DNA from: Rhea pennata
Taxonomy: Eukaryota > Chordata > Aves > Rheiformes > Rheidae
Assembly (NCBI RefSeq): GCF_028389875.1
Contig: NC_084666.1
Coordinates: 30,164,308 to 30,228,307 of the forward strand
Direction: 5' to 3'
Length of the DNA stretch: 64,000 nt
This document shows positions 29,301-40,391 of the stretch, piece by piece. The position numbers and the translations under genes were made by a program. Under the pieces are notes generated by a model. That model saw nothing but the letters and a program-made list of their open reading frames with translations, did not search any database and had not been told where the DNA came from. How positions within the stretch are numbered: the first letter of the stretch is position 1; every line of letters begins with the position of its first letter.

Positions 29301-32300
29301 GTATTTTTCCACATTAAGCAAATTTTAAAATGACTTAGGGACATTGTTGAAAGCTCTGTCTCTGCCCTTCCCATTTACAACAACTTTAGGGAACTAAACC
29401 ATGAAAAAAATCTGTTAAATGGTCTAAGTAATTTTTAACTGAAAAGTATGAAAACATATGTATGGTACTGGAAACAAGAAACTGTTAAGAGTTTTAACTC
29501 TCCTGTCTAAAGTTTGATTTGTACAATGGAAAAACAGGTTTTGATATCTTTTCTGCTAATAACCACTTTTGAATTCAAAATTGCAGATTTTATATATTTT
29601 TAAATAGAATAATTAGCTTAATAATAACTTCTTTGTGTTTTTAATACAAACAGGTTGCTCCAGTCAAATCATCTCGGCCAAAAAGACAATTTTCCTGTTC
29701 TGGCACCATTGAAACGATCAATTTGGATGCAGTTCCCCAGGCTGTAGCTCGTCTAGACAACAGTGCAGCTAAACACAAGCTGTCAGTAAAGCCAAAAAAG
29801 CAGAGGATGTCAAGAAAGCACAGGAGATTAACAAAGGTAGTGAACTTCTGGTTAAATAAGGAAAGGAGGGGATTTGCTTTTGAAGCTGGGTACAAAATAA
29901 CTGTAGCTGGCTGCTCCAGGAGTAACAATAGGAGAGGCCTGGCCTCAGGCATGATTAACACCATCAGGGATAGTTACTGAAAGCTTCTGCAACAAATCTT
30001 ATGGCTTCAGGGCAAAACAAGGTGTTGCTTGGTTTTTTTTGTTTTGTTTTGTTTTGTTTTGTTTTGAAATCAAGATGGAGAACTTAAGATGAAACCTTAG
30101 CTGGAGCCAAGAAGCACAGAAGTTTTAATATAGTTAGTTGAGACAAATACTATTTCCCCTGCAGTACTTTAGGATTTGACATTGGGAGGGCGTCCTGATT
30201 CTAGCTTTTCTAGTAAAAAAGAGATCTTTCTAGTTTTAGAATGAATGATCAAATCCTGCCTTGGTACATTTACTGCATGATTATTTTGGTTTTTATCCTG
30301 ACATTTTGTCAGTGTTTGTAAATGGGACCAGATTGTTCAACTAATGCAGGCTACAGAAGAGGTCTAATGCCGATGACCCTTCTACCCCACCGTTGCACTT
30401 GCATTTCTAACTCTTATAATGAAGAAATTAAATTAACCCTTTTGTTTAAGCAGAATGGTTTTGTTTAATTAAATGATGGCTGGACAAATGACAGCTGGAC
30501 ATGGTATTAGCCAAGCTGTTTTTCTCATGAAAATTGCTGGGAAGCATTGTCTGAGTGCAGCTTGTCTTTAGACTGTGTCACTACAGAGACAAGGATCTCT
30601 ATAGTGTAAGTAAGCTGTGAAGAAGCTCTCCATTCAGTTTATTGCAAGTATTGCACTCACATGTGAGTGTTGTGGGGCAGGCACATGGCACAGGGAACCA
30701 GAAGGAACCTTGAGGAAAGAAAGGAAAAAAGAAAAGACTACAACTTTTTTAGCCTCATTAACCCCCCTTCAAATGGGTTCAGGTCATACTCAGTGACCAT
30801 CTCCATCACCAGCAAGTACCGTGTGCCTCAGTACAGCACAGTGTTGCTAGGGAGCTCTAGGTTTTCTATTTGTTGGCGGTTCCAAGCTTCCTGCAAATAG
30901 AAAGGAAATCTCGGCACTGGTAATACCGAGGAATATATAGGATTTGTGAAAGGCAACCAAATTCCATTTCTCTGAGCAGTGTTCTTTCCTGGCTAGTGTT
31001 ACACAGCTTTCTTCTGCAGGGCCACCTTCTGTCTCTGCAAGTAACAGCTAGATTTGCAGTGAAAGAGCTGGCCAAACAATGTCTTTAAATGGTGCTAAAT
31101 ATTTCAAGCTTAAAGAATGGAATTTTAAGTAATAGAACAGGGATATAAAACTTGTAGTCTGTTCCTCAGGCTTCTGTACATTTATAATGGCAGGTCTCAG
31201 TCTGCATTAGTTCATGTATACCAAATGGAGATTCATTATTTAGCATTATATTTTTTATCACTGTTGAGATTGTTTTCTTCTTTTAAAGGACATCATTCCA
31301 GTAGGTTAGTGCCATGGGATATACTTCTGTAATGTAATGTGATGTAATCCATAAATTGAAGTATGATCACTCTGAATCTATATCGTTTTCTTTTTTTTTT
31401 TTTTTTTTAAAAAAAGTTACTGCATTTGCAACTGATTGTTTCTTCACTATAGAGAATACTAAGCCAGTATGCAATATTAAGTAACTTCAAACTTGTCTCC
31501 CCATTCTAGGGATCACAAAGTTTAACAGTAACAGAATTTGAGCCAGAGGATCTAGAAACTCAGCTATATGCAGACAGGTACCCAGGTTACATCACAGCCG
31601 ACAAGCTAATCCAGAACAAAGATGAACAGAAGGAGCTTAAGCTGGCAGAGGAGAAAATAAATGAAGATCACTGGGGGATCTTTGAGGCTGAAAGGATAAA
31701 GCAGATTGTAGAAATGGAAGAACAAAGAGAAATGGAAGAACAAAGGTGCCAAGAACTTGAGCAGATGCAAAAAGAGCAGGAAAGAAGGCATTGTGAAGAA
31801 GAGAGCAAGCAGCATCTCCTTGAAGAAGAGACATATTTGAGAGTAGAAGAGCAAGCATGCCAGGAAGAGGAGAGAAGACTGCTGGAGGCAGAAAAGAGGC
31901 ATGAGCTGGAGGAGCAGAGGCAGCAGGAACTGGAGCAGCAGAGGCACAAAGAACTGGAGGAGCAACAGAGGCGAGAGCTGGAGGAGGAGAAGCGGCAGGA
32001 ACTGGAGAAACGACAGAGGCGAGAACTGGAGGAGCAGAAGTACCAGGAGCAGGAGCAGCAGAGGCGCAAGGAGCTGGAGGAGCAACAGAGGCAAGAGCTG
32101 GTGGAGCGGAAGAGGCTAGAGTTGGAAGAATTAAGGCAACATGAGACTGAAAAACAGTGGCAAGAAGAAGAACAACAAAATGATCTGGAGGAACAAAAAG
32201 AACTGGAGGAACAAAACAGGCAAGAAGAACAGAGAGAAGAGCTAGAGGAAGAGCTTCAAGAACCTGAAGTGAAACTGAAGGATGAGAAAGAAGCTGAAAC

Positions 32301-35300
32301 CCTCAAACAACAAAAGAAAAAGGAGAAACAAAGGCAGCATTTGAAGGAGGAGGAAAGAGAAAAGAGAGAGGAGGAGCAACCTCAGCCAGTAATGGAGAAG
32401 CAACAGAAATGGGAAGAGCAGAGGAGACATAAGCTCACAAAACAAATGCACATGGAGAGTGAAGATAGTGTGCAACAAGAAGGACTGGAAAAGCAAGAGG
32501 AACAAAATGAACAAGAGTGGAACAAGCTGGAGGAGCCGAAGATAGACACAGAAGGACAAAATCTTCAGGAAAAGCAGCAAGAACACCACAAATCCTTAGA
32601 ACAGCAACAGGAAAAGGAAAAGGATCAGTTGTCTTCTGGAGGGGCTGATAGGCACCCAGTAGAGGAGAAGCTCCAAGAAGACTCAAGACCCCCAAAAATC
32701 AAACAGCCAGAGAAAGAAAATAAAACAGCAGAAGAAATGCTAGCGCAAAAACTGAAAAGAGAAGTTGAGGCTCAGGAACAAAAGCGAATAGGGGAAGAAC
32801 TAAGGTGGCAGGAGGTAGATGAAAGGCAGACTGCATCCAGACCCTTCACATTTCAAGTGTCTTCCGGAGAGAAACAGATCATATTTCAGAAAGTAAATCT
32901 GAGCCCAGTCATGCCTGTCAAAGGAGCAGGACTCTCTTCTTCATCCATCAAAGACTACAGGATGCACACTTCCAGCAAGGGCTCTCATACGCTCCCATCA
33001 TCTGTGTGTGTCCCCCATACAGCCATTTTGGTCACTGGAGCACAGCTCTGTGGCACAGCAGTTAACTTGAACCAGATAAAGGACACGGCCTGTAAGTCAT
33101 TACTTGGCTTGACAGAAGAAAGAAAAAACGTGGATGTGCCTTCACCAGAGAAGGCCCAGAAAAGAATGCCAGATCCCAGACCTAGCAGCAGTAAAATGAG
33201 ATATGCACAAGAGACATTGAACAACCAAGCCATATTAGCTGAGTGGGCCTCCATCCGCTCTAGAATCCTCAAGAATGCAGAAAACAGCAAATATAATGAG
33301 AAAGACCGAGTAAGTGTCTGCAGACACAGCGATGACTGGACTCCCCGAGGACGAGGTGCTCCTCATGGTAACTTGAGGAAAACCCTATCTGCAAATGCAA
33401 AGTTCTCGATAACGCCAGCATGGCAAAAATTTTCAGAAACTTCAAAAAACAATTCCGATGCTGAGAATGTGAGTGCAACAAAAGGCAATGAAAAAGTGCC
33501 TGTGGGAAGAAACATGGGCTTATCCACTGATTCAAATGAGGAAGTGGCTTCTACTCTTAGGGATAACTTAGCTGAAATGGCTAAGGAGAAAATGGAAGCC
33601 CACAGTGAAATGACAGACAACACAGAAGGCTGTAAATTTGCAAAAGATCTTCCATCTTTTCTTGTTCCAAGTTTTCCTCATTCTCCAGGCAAAGAATTAC
33701 CCCAGTCAGAGTTTCCAGGTGCTCTGGAAAATCAACAGAATAAAAATCAACAGAATAATAGCACAAGAAAAACAGATAAATCAGCACCGAATGGAGAAGA
33801 AAATGTTTCTCCTTTTGGAATAAAATTGCGGAGGACAAACTATTCTTTACGTTTCCATTATGATCAGCAAGTAGAGCAAAGGAAAAAGAAAAGATACAGT
33901 GCTGGAGATAGTTTTGATGGCATGCCTGACCCACTAGTTACAACAGAAAGTGAAAAAGAATCCACTGTTTTCGCTCCACAAGAGAGTACATCCCCTGGCG
34001 TAGGAAGAGCAAATGTTCCTGGTAGTGTAAAAGACTCGAAAGACTCTTCAACTCCTGCGCTGGCGATTTCACAGCCAGCGGGCACTCCACCGGTCCTACC
34101 AGCTACCAGCCAGAGTGCTCTCCCTCCATATGAGAAACCTACATGCAAGTCACTGGTCACACAGAAACCTGCTTTAGCTCCAAAGCCCACCAGCCAGACG
34201 CCACCATCATCTCCTCTCTCTAAAATGAACAGATCAAACCTAGCTGATGCTCTAGGGCAAAAGCTGGTTAAAGCTGAATCAGATGGTAGCTGGAAAAGAG
34301 AAGACAAACTAAATGCGGTGTCCCCCGTAGCACTGAATGAATACAAAAATGAAGAGGAAGAAACCAGAGAAAAGAAATCGTTTTTCCCATCTATAAGTAT
34401 CCCGTGGAGAGAAAAAAATGACAAAAAGCCTGAGCCACTGAAAAAAGGTATGTACTTTGAAAATGCCATTTAACTATTGTCTGCGCTTCAGGAATGGGAT
34501 ATGGAAGTCCAGAGGCAGAAATTTGGTCTTAAACTATAACTCTTACTTGGTATGTTATTTATTGAGTACCAGTACTTTGCTAGGGTTGTGCAAATGACTG
34601 AGATGCCCCCTTCCTACAGTTTAACTGAGATGCACACAAACTCAGCCGTGGCCAATGTGGCCTCCTCAAGAAAATTAATGCCTTGGAAGTTACTGAAGTG
34701 CATATGTTTTCCTTGAGAGAGATGTTACCTAGCGAGTTGAATGATGGGAGTATATTACTTTGTGTTCCGTGTGCAATGATGTCATCTAAGCAGGGGGGAT
34801 CGTTTTTATAAATTATATTATACTGTAGCTGTTTCTAGGGTGATGTATCTAACCTTATTAAGATCTAGGTGCTCTCATAGTGCCAGTCCTGGGCAAATCC
34901 TCTACCTAGTATCGCTGGCCACCGGAATTTCAGTAGCACTCTGCGGTAGCCGAAACAATACAATGACCATATTGGCTCTTTAAAGTAAGGTTGAAAGCCC
35001 TTGTGCTCTGAAAGTGTATTCTGTTCCAGAGGAAAAAAAAACTCTGTAACTGCAAGGGCACTCAAAAGAGCAAGGTTTAAGGTTTTAGCATTTAATTGTG
35101 AAATCCCAGTTTTCCCAATCCTGACTTTTACAGTGCTTAAAGGCATTTCTAAAACTCACAGCCCTGGGGAGGCCTCATCTCGAGTCCTGTGTCCAGTTCT
35201 GGGCTCCCCAGGACAAGAGAGACACGGAGCTACTGGAGAGAGTCCAGCGTAGGGCTACGAAGATGATCAGAGGGCTGGAGCACCTGCCCTGTGAGGAACG

Positions 35301-38110
35301 GCTGCGAGAGCTGGGCCTCTTCAGCCTGGGGAAGAGAAGACTGAGGGGGATCTTATCAATGTGTAAAGTACCTGAAGGGAGGGTGTCAGGGGGACGGGGA
35401 CAAACTCTTTTCAGTTGTCCCATGTGACAGGACAAGAGGCGATGGGCAGAAACTGAACCACAGGAAGTTCTGCCTAACCGTGAGGGGGAATTTCTTCCCT
35501 GTGAGAGTGACGGAGCACTGGACCAGTTTGCCCAGAGAGGTTGTGGAGTCTCCTTCTCTGGAGATCTTCAAGGCCTGCCTGGCTGCAACCCTGTCTAACA
35601 TGCTCTAGGTGACCCTGCTGAGCAGGGGGATTGGACTAGATGATCTCCAGAGGTCCCTTCCAACCTTACTGGTCTATGATTCTGTATCTCAGTGGAAATA
35701 CTGCTTATTTTCACAATTTCTTTGACCACAGGCGCTAGATACGCTTTTTCCTTCCACTTTTATTTTTAAATAAGGGTGCATGGAAACGAATTGGAGGCAG
35801 AGCTGCCAACCTGGGAGAGCTGGGACCGGGCTCTGAGGGTTTCTGTGCTCACTGAGCTCTGCAGGACCCTTCGCACCTGCAGCGCTGCTGTCCGCTGCTC
35901 ACACTCTCTACTGGTGCCAGCCCCAATTTCACGCAGCGTTCAGCAGGTCTCTAGCTTGTCATCAGAAACGTTCTTAGCCTTGAACCCCTCCTGCAACACC
36001 AGTACAAAAATTTAAAAATTGTGCAGTATTTGATTATAGGTGTTTTACTTAGTAGTTCCAATGAAACATTTCAACTAACTGCTCAAAGTCTATTTTCTTT
36101 CTGGGAGTAAAACAAGGCACCAATGCTCTCTGCAGCAAAAGGTGAATTCAGGTTCTGCTGTTTCTAGACCAGGGCATTTTGAGATACAAGATGGATTTGG
36201 AGAAGGTGAGAAGCTCTTATGCTAAAGACTTTCATCCCAGCTGCCTTTCAATGTGAAGATAGATACAGTCTTTTTACATAAATTCCAGTTATTGAAGAAA
36301 AAATTAAACAACTCATCTTTCATTGAAGTTGAATCACTTCACTGAATGGGGAAACAGCTAGTGCTCAAGTGACGATTAAAAAAATTTTTTTTTAAGATGG
36401 GTGGCATTTATGAGAATACATAATTTCAGCTGCTTCTATACGGTTGAAATATGGACACTCATCTTCTCTTAAAAATACAACTGGAAAATGGAAATTTCCC
36501 TATCTAGTGGCTTGTCTCTCTTTCATCACAGGTGTAAATAATCAATGCATATGCATCCCCTTCACTTAAATACCTCAGGTAGTGGGAGTACATGTAATAA
36601 ATTAGGTTACAAATCTAATCTGTGTCTGGGTAGGCTTGTTTTTTTAAAAAAGAAGACAAATTTGGACAGTTGTATGAGAGTGTTGAATTAGATCTTAATC
36701 TTTTGAAAAAAAATCACAGCGTGTTTCAGAATTTGACAGGCAGTTCATGAAGGCCTGTGAATGACCTGGAATTCAATGAGCCTAATGCTAGAGCTTTCAC
36801 AGGTACAGAAGCGGCCCTGGTTTGCTCGAGACAAGAGGTATTACTCAACCAATTCTTTTTACTTTTTCTTTCAGAAAAACCAGTCCTCCAGAGCAGACAC
36901 TCTTTAGATGGCTCCAAATTGATGGAAAAAGTTGAAACTTCACAACCACTTTGGATTACATTAGCGCTGCAAAAACAAAAGGGATTTCGTGAGCAGCAAG
37001 CTACCAGGGAAGAGAGGAGACAAGCCAGAGAAGCAAAGCAAGCAGAGAAGCTGGCTAAAGAAAATGTAAACAACCTTTATAAATTTACCCATTAGAAATA
37101 CTGATACCATCATTCTAACTATTAGCTAGTTTTATTATGTGAAGGGGACTTTTTTGTAGTTCAGTTTGTAGTATTTCATAAAAGCTAAAGTGTGGGTTTG
37201 CAAAGAGTAGTCTGAAATTCTCAAGTTCCCTTTTGCAAGACTGAGACAGCCTAAATATTGTAAATATTGTGCAACAATGTGGCAGTTTTAGTATTATCTC
37301 TGATGCCCAAAGGATTTCTCTGATGTCTTAACATCACATGGAAGTTAATGGCTGTCATAAACATGACCACAGTGCAAGAGACCCTTTGATAAATGCACTT
37401 CTTTCTCCTGTGGTTCTAAAGCTGCTTTGGGTGGTGCAGCAGAAGGGTTCACATGGTTCTTCAAAGCTCAATTAAACAAGATGGCGAACCTTAGTACTTG
37501 GGGATAGCTGCTGGAATATTTATTTATAGGTGAATATAGATGAATATTACTGATTATCTTTTATTAGAACTTACTTACATTATTCAGATAAAAGTAGATG
37601 AAGTGAAGAAGTCAGCTGTCACGTAAAACATTCAAAATGCTTGAAACAGGCACTGAATTCATCATTTCTTCTGTCTTGTTTTCTAAATAGGCATTTACTA
37701 TCCGTGGTTTTCTATTAGTAAGTAAGTAAAACATTTTTCCTTGCAGTACAGAAGTGAGGCTATATAAGCAGTAATGCTGTATATAGATAACATTGATGGT
37801 AAGAAAAGAAACTGTGTGGCTAACTAAGGATACTTTGATGTTTGTTCTGAGACTCAAATTTCTGATGGACACAGGCATAATTATATAATGAGTTGAAGAC
37901 AACAGCACCAAGCGTGAGGTTGCCCACACATATGTACTCTTTTTCGCATACATCTCAGTGCTATATAGCTATATTATATAGCTCAGGTATGTAGGTGCTT
38001 TACTTAGTAGTTCCAATGAAGCATTTCAACTAACTGTTCAAATAAAGTCTGTTTCACATAACATACATATATATTTTATATATACATATATATACATATA
38101 GCACTAGTAT

Positions 38111-38164
<54 letters not shown>

Positions 38165-40358
38165 GCAAGTAGCACTGGTTCAAACTTTTCAGAATTTTGG
38201 CTGAAATGACAAATTAATTAATTTAGTTTTGCTGTGTCTTCTTTTACTAGCTTTAATAACTACTAGTTTTAGAAGTATTAGTGTTTTGATTCTTTGCCTA
38301 AAAGGAAGGTTAAGGAAAGGACAGGTGAGCAGGGACAGCACCAAGTGTGACAACTCTTACTTCTATCCATTACATAACATTCTCATTTAACAGTTTTCCT
38401 TCTCTGTTCTAGGCTGCGCTAAGTAATCAGTCAGATAATAAAAGCAGCAGCACCAAAGCAAGCACACCGCAGAAATCCACCCCTCACGAAGGGGAGAAAA
38501 AAATTGAGACTGCTGTGACAAGACTAGAAAGAAGGGAGCAGCTGAAGAAGTCTAATACTCTTCCAACTTCGGTGACAGGTACAGTGAGAGATTCAGATTT
38601 ACCCTAGGATTGTGCTTTTAGTAGCAGCATTGTGTGGTTCAGAGAAAGAGAACGGATCTTTTTTTGTGTCACGTATTACCCCTAGAATTACAAGTATTTT
38701 TGCTTTCAACAAGAAGCAACATGGTTTGTCTCAGTCGTATGTGCTGGCCATCAGGCTGAAAGTACGTATTTTTAGCAGGTTTTTACTAGGTTCTTCAGGT
38801 TATTAAACTTGCACTAGTACACTTGCTCAAAATTGCCTGAGGTCAAGTTAAAAAATTAGCTGTTTCCCCAAGCCATGTCCAGCAAATGTTTTTGGAACAA
38901 GACTAATGCACATTAGGGGAATTTGATCTACTGTAAATTGCAACTGCAACAGTGTTTTGCCTTGAGGTTGGGGGTTAGCATGGTGCCAAACTTCTGCAAA
39001 ATGTATCTGATATTGGTAAATAAGACATACTATGTTCTCCTGCCTCCCAGTTTGCAGAGGAGAAATACTCTCCAGAGTATTTGGAATGGGTACTTTTGTT
39101 TCGTTCAAAAATGTGAAAGCTAATCCAGTAAGTAAGTTGAATGCAACCCATCACCCTTAATTCAGATTTCTCCCTCCTAGCTAAGAGTCTGGTTCTAAAG
39201 GAACCAGAACTTATTACTTTATCATCTGTCACTTAGACAAGCTTAAAGAATTACGTATTCAAAGACCAGGCACACTAAAGTAAACACCTCCCCAAAGAAC
39301 ATAATACGAGTTGAATAAGGTAATTGTTGAAATAGAAGCAACTGAAAAAAATAGGTATTTTTCCCTAATCAACATTAATCCTAGGAACAAGGTTTGGGAG
39401 AAGAGTAGAGATAGACACTGAAGAAATATTTTTTCAGTAAGTTATACAGTAAACAATTTGGGCTTCTGTGAAAGTAAATACATGTATCAGCTCAACCTGT
39501 ACAGTACCACTCCAAGCTAAGAATTATGGAATGTAACTAGGTAAAAGTGACGAGATAATTCAGTTCTCTTACAGATCTGTAATAGTAAAGATGATTGAAA
39601 CATTGTTACTCATGCTACAGACTGGATCCTGACTGTTCTTAACTGAACTTAGATCCTCTATGTGAGCCTACAGTTACTTGCTTCAGCAGCTGTATGTCCA
39701 CGTCGCAACTGTAGTGCAGTACGGATAAGCCCGAGTACTTCTGTTTTATTTGCAAAACTCCATACAGCTTGCCCCAAACATTTCTGCTGTTAACCTGCTT
39801 CCAGCGTCCAGGCTGGCTTTAGCAGTAGCAGAAAAGCATTATAGCATGTTCCCCTCCTCCTGTCACAACCCCTAACAAGGCCCTATTGATGCTCTATCAA
39901 AAAAGCCTCAGTAGTCTGATATTATGTGGTACTCTAACACATTGGGAACTCCAGCAAAAACCAGTTTAGCACATTAGGTTATGCCAAACTAGATCAGAAA
40001 AGAGCTGGGGAAAAAAAACAAAAAAAACCAAAAAAACCCACAGAGCCTCAGTCTGCCTGTTTGCCCTAAAATGTGAGTTTTAGGAGGAAAATCACTAATT
40101 TTGAATTAGTGAAAGTGAAGGCATAAAACTCTGTTGTCCCTTAAGAAAACAGTGATTTGCTCTCCCTGTGATTACTGTGTACATTTGGAATCAGGTGGCC
40201 ATTACCAACTGCACAAATGTAATATAAACAAGTATATGTTTATTATGATGGTAACGTTGATTCAGTCTCCTTCAGTTAGTTAGTACTGTACTTAAGGCAG
40301 AAGACGAGGCTAGGACTTGATTAACATAAGCAAGTTTGCTGAGTCCTAATCTAATGAC

Positions 40359-40391
<33 letters not shown>

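Larger units (their letters stand above)
29837..31509 (+). other. CRACD: CRACD intron, 1.7 kb
   Basis: Begins GTAGTG and ends CCATTCTAG. Holds a (TTTTG)n tract (30041-30066) and a T18-A7 run (31391-31415). No gene recognised. Confidence 0.8.
34448..36874 (+). other. CRACD: CRACD intron, 2.4 kb
   Basis: Begins GTATGT and ends CTTTTTCTTTCAG. Contains the CR1 at about 35155-35690 and the first copy of a 49-bp direct repeat (36038-36086). Confidence 0.8.
37066..38412 (+). other. CRACD: CRACD intron, 1.3 kb
   Basis: Begins GTAAAC and ends TTCTCTGTTCTAG. Contains direct-repeat copy 2 (37993-38041) and an AT microsatellite (38061-38162). Confidence 0.8.

Noticed and set aside
31606..32094. 162-codon minus-strand open frame, very Leu/Phe-rich, plus other overlapping minus-strand frames
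   Set aside because: It is the antisense shadow of the Glu/Gln/Lys-rich CRACD exon: GAG/CAG/AAG codons read backwards give Leu and Phe. The + strand frame continues conserved CRACD sequence on both sides.
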